From Actinomycetospora chibensis (GTDB lineage: Bacteria; Actinomycetota; Actinomycetes; Mycobacteriales; Pseudonocardiaceae): a DNA stretch of 64,000 nt. The notes below the pieces were generated by a model that worked only from the letters and a program-made list of their open reading frames with translations, made no database searches and had not been told where the DNA came from. Positions within the stretch are counted from its first letter, which is position 1. Each line of letters opens with the position of its first letter. Where the stretch lies: the NCBI RefSeq assembly GCF_028737215.1, contig NZ_JAQZAM010000001.1, positions 372,001 through 436,000 of the forward strand. The letters run 5' to 3'. The position numbers and the translations under genes are program-made. Positions 15,646 to 22,846 of this stretch are shown here, one piece after another.

Positions 15646-16836
15646 ATGGAGGTGATGACGGTGGCGACGGGGGGCGGCGTCGCCACCTACGGAGCGGTGC
15701 TGCGCCTCCCCGGCCTCACCCCGCTCGTGACCGTCGGGTTCGCCGCGCGCATCCCGGCCACCGCAACGGCCGTCGTGCTCACGCTGCACGTCGCGGTGGG
15801 CCTGGACGCCGGGTTCGCCGCCGCGGGCCTGGTCGGCGGGGCGGTGACGGCCGGGGTCGCGCTCGGGGCCCCGCTCCTCGGCCGCCTCATGGACCGTCGC
15901 GGCCTGCGTCCCGTCCTGCTGATGTGCGGGCTCGCGCAGGCCGCGTTCTGGGGCGTCGCGTCCCTGCTGCCGGTGACGGCGCTCGCCCCCGCCTCCTTCG
16001 CGGCGGGGATGTTCATGCCGCCCGCGTTCTCCGCGGTGCGCCAGTCCCTCGCCGCCTCGGTGCCCGACGAGCACCAGCGGCCCGCGTTCGCGCTCGACGC
16101 GATGTCCACCGAGGTCGCCTACGCGGTGGGCCCGGCGCTCGGCACCCTCGTAGCGATCGCCCTGCCCGGCCGTCCCGGTCTGTGGGCCGTGGGCGGGGCG
16201 TTCGTCCTCGCGTCGGCCGCGCTGGCGAGGCTCGACCCGCCACTGCGCCTGCCGGGCACGGCCGCGGAGGACCGGACCGCGCCCCCGGTGCGCTCGTGGT
16301 TGCGCGTCCCGATGCTCGTCGCCCTGGCGTCGACGGGCGCGGCGATCCTCATGCTCACGGCCACCGAGCTCGCCGTCGTCGCCGGCCTGACCGCCCGTGG
16401 GGAGACGGCCTGGTTCGCGCTGGCCAACGCCGTGTGGTGCGCCGCGTCGCTCACCGGGGGCTGGATCTACGGCGGTACCCGGCGCCCGCCCCCGACCGCG
16501 GTGCTGCTGGCCCTGCTCGCGCTCGGGTCGCTGCCGGTCGCCCTGGGCGGGCCCTGGTGGACCGTGACGCTCCTGCTGATCCCCGCCGGCGCCTTCTGCG
16601 CGCCGGCACTGGCCTCGGCCACCGAGACCGTGGGGCGCCTGGCCCCCGACGGCGCACGGGGCGTCGCCATCGGACTGCACAGCTCCGCGCTCATGGCGGG
16701 CGCGGCGATCGCCTCGCCCCTGTCCGGCGTCCTGATCGACACCGTCGCCCCGGCGGCCGCGATCGCCGTCGCGGCGGCGGTCACCCTCGCGGTGGCGGTC
16801 GCCGCCGCCGTGGTCACGCGCGCCCGCACCCGGTGA
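15646..16836 (+). CDS. MFS transporter (efflux-like)
   Basis: 396-residue major facilitator protein with 11-12 hydrophobic helices and a GRLMDRRGLRPVLL loop between helices 2 and 3 (the MFS DRxGRR-type turn). The sequence is Ala/Leu/Val rich and lacks a recognisable sub-family signature; drug or metabolite export is the usual role for this type. ATG 15646 and ATG 15655 are both in frame; the ribosome site supports neither strongly. The substrate cannot be told. Confidence 0.78.
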   Translation: MEVMTVATGGGVATYGAVLRLPGLTPLVTVGFAARIPATATAVVLTLHVAVGLDAGFAAAGLVGGAVTAGVALGAPLLGRLMDRRGLRPVLLMCGLAQAAFWGVASLLPVTALAPASFAAGMFMPPAFSAVRQSLAASVPDEHQRPAFALDAMSTEVAYAVGPALGTLVAIALPGRPGLWAVGGAFVLASAALARLDPPLRLPGTAAEDRTAPPVRSWLRVPMLVALASTGAAILMLTATELAVVAGLTARGETAWFALANAVWCAASLTGGWIYGGTRRPPPTAVLLALLALGSLPVALGGPWWTVTLLLIPAGAFCAPALASATETVGRLAPDGARGVAIGLHSSALMAGAAIASPLSGVLIDTVAPAAAIAVAAAVTLAVAVAAAVVTRARTR

Positions 16837-16852
16837 CCCCGGATCCGATGAC

Positions 16853-16870
16853 ACAGTCAGTTCCGACTGT
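16853..16870. promoter_or_regulatory. Operator-like inverted repeat overlapping a promoter
   Basis: ACAGTC-N6-GACTGT, perfect 6-base arms, ends two bases before TATGGT (16872-16877), a good -10 for the SDR gene at 16917. A protein bound here would block the promoter, as TetR-type repressors do. No regulator gene is next to it. Confidence 0.5.
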
Positions 16871-16916
16871 TTATGGTGCGCCTGAGCACCTCGTCGACCA
16901 CGGGAGGAACCCGATC

Positions 16917-17675
16917 ATGGATCTCCAGGGCGTCTCGGCCCTCGTCACCGGCGGCGCGTCCGGCCTCGGGCTGGCCACCGCGCAGGCGATCACCGCCGCG
17001 GGCGGGCGGGTGGTCGTCGCCGACCTCCCGTCGTCGAAGGGCAAGGAGGTCGCCGCGGACCTCGGCGGGGAGTTCGTCGCCGCCGACGTCACCGACGCCG
17101 ACGCGCTGGGCTCCGCGGTCGCCGCGGCCGAGGCCGCCGGTCCGTTCCGCGCCCTCGTGCACTGCGCGGGCATCGGCAGCCTCACCCGCGTCGTGGAGAA
17201 GAACGGCGACCCGGGCGACATGGAGTCCTTCGAGCGGGTCATCCGCGTCAACCTCTTCGGCTCGTTCAACGCCCTGCGCCTCGCCGGCGCCGCCATCGCG
17301 CGCACCGAGCCGGTCAACGGCGAGCGCGGCGCGATGATCATGACGGCCTCCGTGGCGGCGTTCGAGGGCCAGATCGGGCAGATGGCCTACTCGGCGTCGA
17401 AGGGCGGCGTCGTCTCGATGACGCTGTGCGCCGCGCGCGACCTCGCGTCCAAGCTGGTCCGCGTCAACACCATCGCGCCCGGGCTCTTCGACACCCCGCT
17501 GTTCGCGACGCTCTCGGAGGACGTCCGCAAGGCCCTCGGCGAGTCGGTGCCCCACCCCCGCCGCCTCGGCGACCCCGCCGAGTACGGGCAGATGGCGGTC
17601 GCGATGCTGCAGAACCCCATGCTCAACGGCGAGACGATCCGGCTCGACGGCGCGATCCGGATGCCTCCCCGATGA
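16917..17675 (+). CDS. SDR dehydrogenase, 3-hydroxyacyl-CoA dehydrogenase type 2-like
   Basis: 252-residue classical SDR with TGGASGLGLATAQ for NAD binding, a VADLP acidic tip that favours NAD, HCAGIGS, TASVAAFEGQIGQMAYSASKGG (Ser, Tyr and Lys of the catalytic triad) and the APGLFDTPLF loop. These match 3-hydroxyacyl-CoA dehydrogenase type II. GGGAGG upstream supports ATG 16917. It overlaps the crotonase gene by ATGA, so the pair can carry out successive beta-oxidation steps. Confidence 0.88.
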   Translation: MDLQGVSALVTGGASGLGLATAQAITAAGGRVVVADLPSSKGKEVAADLGGEFVAADVTDADALGSAVAAAEAAGPFRALVHCAGIGSLTRVVEKNGDPGDMESFERVIRVNLFGSFNALRLAGAAIARTEPVNGERGAMIMTASVAAFEGQIGQMAYSASKGGVVSMTLCAARDLASKLVRVNTIAPGLFDTPLFATLSEDVRKALGESVPHPRRLGDPAEYGQMAVAMLQNPMLNGETIRLDGAIRMPPR

Positions 17676-18454
17676 GCTCGCCCGCGGGTGACGAGGAGGT
17701 CCTGCGCACCGAGCGCGACGGCACCACGCTGATCATCACCATCGACCGCCCGAAGGCGCGGAACTCGGTGAACACCGCGGTCGCGGAGGGGATCGCCGCG
17801 GCGCTCGACGAGCTCGACGACGACGACGCGCTCGTCGCCGGCATCCTCACCGGCGCCGGCGGGTTCTTCAGCGCCGGCATGGATCTCAAGGCCTTCCTGC
17901 GGGGCGAGCGCCCGCACGTCGGCGACCGCGGATTCGCCGGCATCACCCAGCGCCCGCCGTCGAAGCCGCTGATCGCCGCGGTCGAGGGGCCGGCGCTGGC
18001 CGGCGGGTGCGAGCTGGTGCTGTCCTGCGACCTCGTGGTGGCCTCGGAGGAGGCGACGTTCGGGATCCCGGAGGTCAGGCGCGGGCTCGCCGCCGCCGCC
18101 GGCGGCCTGATGCGCCTGCCCGCCCGCATCCCGCGCACCGTCGCCATGGAGCTCGCGCTCACCGGCGACCCGATGAGCGCGGCCGACGCCCACCGGTGGG
18201 GGCTGGTCAACCACCTCACGCCCGCCGGCGGGGCCCTCGAGGGCGCCCGCGAGCTCGCTGCGCGGATCGGGGCGAACGGTCCCCTCGCGGTGCGGGCGAG
18301 CAAGCAGGTGATCGTCGAGTCCCCCGACTGGAGCTCGGAGGACATGTGGCGCCGCCAGGGCGAGATCCTCGGCCCGGTGCTGAACAGCGAGGACGCCCGC
18401 GAGGGCGCCGCCGCCTTCGCCGAGAAGCGCGCGCCGCAGTGGAAGGGCCGCTAG
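17672..18454 (+). CDS. Enoyl-CoA hydratase (crotonase)
   Basis: 260-residue crotonase. Both catalytic glutamates of true hydratases are present: GGCELVLSCD and FGIPEVRRGL. The oxyanion-hole segment is FFSAGMDLKAF. It should hydrate 2-enoyl-CoA, complementing the dehydrogenase encoded just upstream with an ATGA overlap. The gene ends at the base of the strong hairpin 18453-18526. Confidence 0.9.
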   Translation: MSSPAGDEEVLRTERDGTTLIITIDRPKARNSVNTAVAEGIAAALDELDDDDALVAGILTGAGGFFSAGMDLKAFLRGERPHVGDRGFAGITQRPPSKPLIAAVEGPALAGGCELVLSCDLVVASEEATFGIPEVRRGLAAAAGGLMRLPARIPRTVAMELALTGDPMSAADAHRWGLVNHLTPAGGALEGARELAARIGANGPLAVRASKQVIVESPDWSSEDMWRRQGEILGPVLNSEDAREGAAAFAEKRAPQWKGR

Positions 18455-18526
18455 GTGCGCTTCGCGCTCGTGAGCACTTCGAGGTGCTCCAACACCTCGA
18501 AGTGCTCACATGCGCGGAGCGCACCT
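18453..18526. terminator. Very long bidirectional hairpin between convergent genes
   Basis: An inner perfect 17-base stem (GTGAGCACTTCGAGGTG, six-base loop, exact complement) extends outward through a partly paired section (CGCGC/GCGCG) to an outer perfect 9-base stem (AGGTGCGCT/AGCGCACCT). It fills the whole 73-base gap between two convergent genes. No U-tract. Confidence 0.75.
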
Positions 18527-18527
18527 C

Positions 18528-19049
18528 TCAGAGGGTGTCCTCGCCGTACATCTCGCCGAGCGGGTCCATGATGAACTCGACGCGGGCGCCGTCGGGGTCG
18601 CGCGTGTAGATCGAGACGTCCGACTCGACCATGTACTCGATCCCGCGCTCGTCGAGGCGGCGCTTGATGCCGTACCACTGGCTGCCGGGCACCGAGATCG
18701 CGATGTGGTGCAGCCCGCCGAGCACTTCGGCGTAGGGGCTCGGGTCGACGCCGGGCAGGTCGAAGAAGGCCAGGTTGTTGCCGTTGCCGACGTCGAAGAA
18801 GAAGTGTGTCGAGCCCGCGAGGTCGCGGTTCTCGAACAGCACGGTGACCGGGAAGCCGGCCACGTTCTGGTACCACTCCACCGTCGTGCGCACGTCGCGG
18901 CAGACCAGGGCCGTGTGGTGGATGCCCTTGCCCGTCGACGGCGGACGGTGATCGGACGGGACGAGGAACTCCTCGCGGATCCGATCGCGGGCGGCCGTCA
19001 GCCGCTGCCGCTCCTCTTCGCTGATCAACGACGACTTGTCCGCGCTCAT
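18528..19049 (-). CDS. VOC-family (glyoxalase/dioxygenase fold) protein
   Basis: 173 residues. A charged N-terminal helix (~1-38) precedes a single pair of VOC modules: HHTALVCRDVRTTVEWYQNV, HHIAISVP and VEFIMDPLGEMYGE supply the His/His/Glu metal positions. VOC proteins include glyoxalase I, epimerases and extradiol dioxygenases; the long N-terminal helix argues against glyoxalase I. The substrate is unknown. The gene converges on the crotonase gene. Confidence 0.82.
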   Translation of the reverse strand: MSADKSSLISEEERQRLTAARDRIREEFLVPSDHRPPSTGKGIHHTALVCRDVRTTVEWYQNVAGFPVTVLFENRDLAGSTHFFFDVGNGNNLAFFDLPGVDPSPYAEVLGGLHHIAISVPGSQWYGIKRRLDERGIEYMVESDVSIYTRDPDGARVEFIMDPLGEMYGEDTL

Positions 19050-19068
19050 GCCGCAGACCGTAGACCGT

Positions 19069-20184
19069 TCAACCGAGATCGTGGACCGCGAGCGATCCCG
19101 CGTCGCGCTCCGCCTTGCCGCCCGCCGCGCCGCCGTCGCGGGTGAGCTCGGCGAGCATGCGGTAGGTCAGGCTGCGCGGGCGCAGCCCGAGTTCCGCCGC
19201 TGCCTCCTCGCCGAGCCGTTCGACGAGCGTCTTGGAGACCAGGCGCTGACCACCGGCCGCCACCTGCTCGACGCGGGCGCACTCGTTGACCTCGTCGCCC
19301 AGCGCCGTCACCTCGAGGCGCCCGCCGGTGACGACCTGACCGATGAACAGGTCCGCGCCCCAGTGCGCGCCGACGTTGAGCCGGCAGTGCTCGTCGGAGA
19401 CGTCGACGCCGGTCTCGGCGAGGTCGGCGACGACCTCGGCCACCGCGCCCGGCAGGCCCTGCACGACCCGCAGCGCCGCGGACGCCGCCTCCGAGTCCGA
19501 GCCGTGGCCCTCGGTGAGGAAGTAGGCGCTGGCCCCGTCCCCGGCGTGCTTGCCGACGATGCCGCCGTGCCGCGCGACGAGCGCATCGAACGCCGTCGTG
19601 ATCCCGCGGATGAGCTCGAAGTAGGCGGGCGTCGGCAGGCGGCGGGACAGCGGGCCGGAGGAGTCGACGTCGGCGAAGACGATGGCCGCCGGGCGCTTCG
19701 CCGGCTCCGAGAGGTCGGCCATCCGCGTGAACATCGCCTCGTCGCCCTCGCTGACCAGGGCGAGCACCCGGGCGGGGAGGAGCGGTGCGTAGATCAGTGC
19801 GGCGCCCATCGGTGAGCCGTCGGCGTGGCGCAGACCGACCCCGAGCATGCCCACCGACCGCTGCCGGGCCCCGACCTGCAGGCCCAGCGGCAGGACCCAC
19901 AACGGCGCCGCAGGGTCGGTCTGGCCGTCGAGACGGGGGTGCAGGTCGCGACGCAGCGTCTCGACGGCCTCGGGGGTGAGGAGGTCACGCCACAGCGGGC
20001 GCTCGAGCACCTCGTCGACGTGCTCGCCGTAGCCGACGTCGGTGTCGTCGTCCGCGCCGGCGAGCATCAGCATCTGCTCCGAGACCCAGGCCAGGCGCCC
20101 GTGGGCGTCGATGACCTGCGCTGCCGTCCGCCCCGCGGCCAGGGCGGTGGCGACCTCACCCAGCGGTCCCTCGGGTCCCCCCAC
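19069..20184 (-). CDS. Class III adenylate/guanylate cyclase domain protein
   Basis: 371 residues. The N-terminal half (~1-150) looks PAS-like (AAQVIDAHGRLAWVSEQML). The C-terminal half (~165-345) is a class III nucleotidyl cyclase domain: the two metal Asp positions are IVFADVDSSG and GKHAGDGASAYF, and LGDEVNECARVEQVA matches GDxVNxAARLE. The substrate-specifying Lys/Asp pair is not clear, so cyclic nucleotide type and activity are open. GTG 20184 is the likely start. It ends close to the VOC gene on the same strand. Confidence 0.78.
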   Translation of the reverse strand: MGGPEGPLGEVATALAAGRTAAQVIDAHGRLAWVSEQMLMLAGADDDTDVGYGEHVDEVLERPLWRDLLTPEAVETLRRDLHPRLDGQTDPAAPLWVLPLGLQVGARQRSVGMLGVGLRHADGSPMGAALIYAPLLPARVLALVSEGDEAMFTRMADLSEPAKRPAAIVFADVDSSGPLSRRLPTPAYFELIRGITTAFDALVARHGGIVGKHAGDGASAYFLTEGHGSDSEAASAALRVVQGLPGAVAEVVADLAETGVDVSDEHCRLNVGAHWGADLFIGQVVTGGRLEVTALGDEVNECARVEQVAAGGQRLVSKTLVERLGEEAAAELGLRPRSLTYRMLAELTRDGGAAGGKAERDAGSLAVHDLG

Positions 20185-20195
20185 GGCGCGAGAGC

Positions 20196-20561
20196 CTACG
20201 GACCACCGAACGGGTGATCCGGCATCGACCGGCGATGCTCGGCGTCGTGGACGAGCACCCCGAGGAGCTCTCCCACGTGGTGATCGCGGGCACGCGACAG
20301 GACATGACGTCCCGCACGTCTCTGGGTGATCAGGCCGGCGAGGCGGAGCTTGGCGAGGTGCTGCGACACGGCCGGGCGGGTCGCCCCCAGGCGCGCGGCC
20401 AGGGTGGAAACGTCCAGCTCATCGCCGCAGAGCAGCCACAGCATCCGCAGACGGGTGGGATCGGCCAGCATCCGCAGGCCCTCGACGGCCACGTCGACGT
20501 GCTCGGTGGGTGGGAGCTCGGCCCAGCTCCCACCCCGTTGCACGTTGTCGTGTGCGCACAC
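20196..20561 (-). CDS. ArsR/SmtB-family metal-responsive repressor
   Basis: About 121 residues of winged helix: GLRMLADPTRLRMLWLL, VSTLAARLGATRPAVSQHLAKLRLAGLI, then the C-terminal helix RDHHVGELLGVLVHDAEH. Relative to CzrA/NmtR the alpha-5 metal site D-x-H-x10-H-x2-H is kept as D-x-H-x10-D-x2-H, consistent with Zn/Ni/Co sensing. Divergent from the nicotianamine synthase gene 89 bases away, so it probably represses it and is released by metal. Start is uncertain: ATG 20600, GTG 20561 and GTG 20543 are in frame. Confidence 0.82.
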   Translation of the reverse strand: MCAHDNVQRGGSWAELPPTEHVDVAVEGLRMLADPTRLRMLWLLCGDELDVSTLAARLGATRPAVSQHLAKLRLAGLITQRRAGRHVLSRARDHHVGELLGVLVHDAEHRRSMPDHPFGGP

Positions 20562-20562
20562 G
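20549..20562. promoter_or_regulatory. Palindrome, candidate ArsR operator
   Basis: CGTGTGC-GCACACG is a perfect 14-base palindrome in the ArsR/nicotianamine synthase divergent region. It overlaps GTG 20561, which would make sense for a leaderless or autoregulated gene, or would argue that translation starts at GTG 20543. Confidence 0.45.
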
Positions 20563-20650
20563 CTTACGTATTGTGCCAGAGGACGGAGCCGTGTTGGCAT
20601 CCATTCGGACGCCGCCCGACGACGATCGCCCGCCCGGTGGAGGCAACGAG

Positions 20651-21604
20651 ATGAGCAGTCCGCTCGACCGCCCGGTCCCCCGGACCGCGACACGTCCGTT
20701 CTCGGGGGGCGGGTCGGCCCGGCCCGGCGGCGAGCGGCCCCTCGACCTGCCGTCGCGCCTCGCGGTGCGGGCCTGCGGCACGGAGCGCAGCCCCGACAGC
20801 CCGTCCGGCCTCATCGCCGACATCCTCGCCCTCCACGACGCCCTGGCCGCCGAGCCCTCGCTCGAGCCGGGCCCGCGCACCGACGCGCTGTTCACCGCGC
20901 TGGTGGCGCTGGCCGTCGCCCCCCGCGCGCCGCAGGAGGTGGATGCGGTGCTCGCCGACCCGCGGCTCACCGAGCGCCTCCCCGACCTGCGCGCCCTCTG
21001 CGCCACCGGCGAGTACGCCCTGGAGCGCGCCTGGGCCCACCGGGTGCTCGCCGCGGACGACCCGCACGCCGAGCTCGAGTCGTTCCCGTACCTGCAGAAC
21101 TACCGCGACCTCACGCGCATCGAGTACCACGCCGTCGCCGGTCACGCTCCCCGCGCGCCCCGGCGGGCGCTGTTCGTCGGCGCCGGGCCGCTGCCGCTCT
21201 CGGCGCTGCTGCTCGCCCGCCACAGCGTGCGGGTCGACGCCGTCGACGTCGACCCGGAGGCCGTGGAGCTCGGCGGCCGGTTCGCCGCGACGCTCGGTGA
21301 CGACGTGCGCGTCGCCGCCGGCGACGTTCTGGAGCTCGGCGACCTCGGGGACTACGACCTCGTCTGCGTGGCCGCGCTCGTCGGCCTCGACCCCGACCTG
21401 AAGGCCGCCGCCCTGGCCCACGTGCGCGCCCGCATGCGGCCCGGCGCCATCGTGCTCGCCCGGAGCGCCCACTCGCTGCGCGGCCTGCTCTACCCCGTGC
21501 TCGAGGTGGCCGGCGGCGACCTCGGCGGCCTCGACCCGGTGGCCGTGCTCCACCCCCACACCGACGTCGTCAACTCGGTGGTGCTGGCCCGCGTCCCGGC
21601 CTGA
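20651..21604 (+). CDS. Nicotianamine synthase family protein (CntL-like aminobutyrate transferase)
   Basis: 317 residues; ~40-317 match the nicotianamine synthase family along their length. Strong segments are FPYLQNYRDLTRIEY, the SAM-binding FVGAGPLPLSALLLA with AVDVDPEAVELGGRFA, and the C-terminal CVAALVGLDPDLK, RSAHSLRGLLYP, LHPHTDVVNSVVLAR, close to plant enzymes. Family members join aminobutyrate units of S-adenosylmethionine (nicotianamine) or add one to histidine (staphylopine CntL), making metal chelators. Glu121 and Tyr147 keep the 26-residue spacing of the Glu/Tyr pair I recall from the archaeal structure. GTGGAGG precedes ATG 20651. Confidence 0.9.
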   Translation: MSSPLDRPVPRTATRPFSGGGSARPGGERPLDLPSRLAVRACGTERSPDSPSGLIADILALHDALAAEPSLEPGPRTDALFTALVALAVAPRAPQEVDAVLADPRLTERLPDLRALCATGEYALERAWAHRVLAADDPHAELESFPYLQNYRDLTRIEYHAVAGHAPRAPRRALFVGAGPLPLSALLLARHSVRVDAVDVDPEAVELGGRFAATLGDDVRVAAGDVLELGDLGDYDLVCVAALVGLDPDLKAAALAHVRARMRPGAIVLARSAHSLRGLLYPVLEVAGGDLGGLDPVAVLHPHTDVVNSVVLARVPA

Positions 21605-21636
21605 GCGTCGCGACCCGGGCAGGGCAGGCTGGTCCC

Positions 21637-22203
21637 GTGCCCACCACCCGCACCGGACCGCACCCCGTGGCGGTCGGGGCCGTCCTGCTGCTCGTCGCGA
21701 TGATCGCGGCGGCGCTGTGGAACTCCGACGCCTCGGGAACCGGAGCCCGCAACGTCGGCAGCACGGAGGCGGCCCCCGCTCCCGCTCCCGCCCCCGCTCC
21801 CGGCGCCGCGCCCCCCGGCGCGACCTGCGCCCCGACGGTCACCAACCCCGGCGGGCGCAACAACTACGACGACGACGCCCCTCTCGACGTACCGCTGGGC
21901 CGGGGCCTGGTGATCACCGGCCTCGTGCGCGACACGGCGTGCCGTCCGCTGCCCGGCGTGCCGGTGCAGGTGTGGCTGCAGACCGCCCTGGGCAGCGAGC
22001 GCGAGAACCGGACGACGGTGCTCACCGGCCCCGACGGGCGCTACCGCGTGGACACCGATCCGGCCGTCGCCCAGTTCGGCGAGCCGAACGTGCACGTGGC
22101 GCACGACGTGCGCGGCCCGTGGCGCGCCGTCTTCCAGCGCCATGTCGTCGACTCCGAGGACACCCTGGCCGTCGTCGACCTCACGCTGGTGCCGTCGTCG
22201 TGA
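21637..22203 (+). CDS. Exported protein resembling the intradiol dioxygenase fold
   Basis: 188 residues: an N-terminal signal anchor (~8-26), an Ala-Pro repeat spacer (APAPAPAPAP, ~42-53) and a beta domain (~60-188) with GLVITGLVRDTACRPLPGVPVQVW and TGPDGRYRVDTDP, which look like the core of protocatechuate/catechol dioxygenases. The usual two-Tyr/two-His iron set is not complete; a VHVAH segment sits where HIHF is expected. It may therefore be a binding rather than a catalytic domain. GTG 21637 lies 33 bases after the synthase gene; GTGA overlap with the next gene. Confidence 0.6.
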   Translation: MPTTRTGPHPVAVGAVLLLVAMIAAALWNSDASGTGARNVGSTEAAPAPAPAPAPGAAPPGATCAPTVTNPGGRNNYDDDAPLDVPLGRGLVITGLVRDTACRPLPGVPVQVWLQTALGSERENRTTVLTGPDGRYRVDTDPAVAQFGEPNVHVAHDVRGPWRAVFQRHVVDSEDTLAVVDLTLVPSS

Positions 22204-22793
22204 GCGCCGTCCGGGTCGTCGGGGCCGCGGCGGCGCTCGGCGGGGCGTTCCTCGTCGTCCTGGCCCTCGCGGGCCCGCACCTCGCCGGGGCGCCCGCGCT
22301 GCTCGTGGTGTCGACGCTGGCGGCGTGCGTCGCCGTCGCCGCGCTCGCCGTGCAGCCCTGGCTGACCCGGCGCCGCGTCGGGGTCCACGTCCGGGTCGGC
22401 GGGATCGTCGCGGTCCTGGTCGCCCTGCACGTCGTCGCCCTGTTCGTGGAGGACCCGGACGACGCCCTGTTCTCGATGTCGCCCGACGGGCCGACCCGGT
22501 CGCGCATGGCCCTGTTCGCGACCGTGCTGCTGGTCGCCGTGACGCTGCTCGGGGTGCTGCGGCGGCGCCTGCGCTGGTCCCCGGCCACCTGGCGCTTCCT
22601 GCACGGGAGCCTCGCCGCGCTCGTCGTCGTGCTCGGCGTCGGCCACGCGGTCCTGATCCAGGGCGCACTCGACGGGTGGGGCACCGTGGTGCTTCTCGTG
22701 CTCGGCGGCCTCGGGGTGGTCGGCGCGGTGTGGCGGCTGGTCGTGGTCCTGCGCCGGGCTCCCCGAACCACCGACCCACCGCCGACCCGCTGA
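22200..22793 (+). CDS. Six-helix bis-heme membrane protein, ferric-reductase-like
   Basis: 197 residues, six predicted membrane helices. Helix 3 has a His pair spaced HX13H (GVHVRV...ALH) and helix 5 another HX13H (FLHGS...GVGH). Two HX13H pairs on two helices are the heme-b ligands of the ferric reductase/NOX transmembrane domain. No FAD or NAD domain follows, so an electron donor must come from elsewhere. GTG 22200 overlaps the previous stop. In context it may reduce metal or a metal-chelate across the membrane. Confidence 0.72.
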   Translation: MSAVRVVGAAAALGGAFLVVLALAGPHLAGAPALLVVSTLAACVAVAALAVQPWLTRRRVGVHVRVGGIVAVLVALHVVALFVEDPDDALFSMSPDGPTRSRMALFATVLLVAVTLLGVLRRRLRWSPATWRFLHGSLAALVVVLGVGHAVLIQGALDGWGTVVLLVLGGLGVVGAVWRLVVVLRRAPRTTDPPPTR

Positions 22794-22846
22794 CCTCATC
22801 CCCTGCGGGTGAGGAACGCGCCCGCGCCCGGAGGAAGGGTGCAGCC

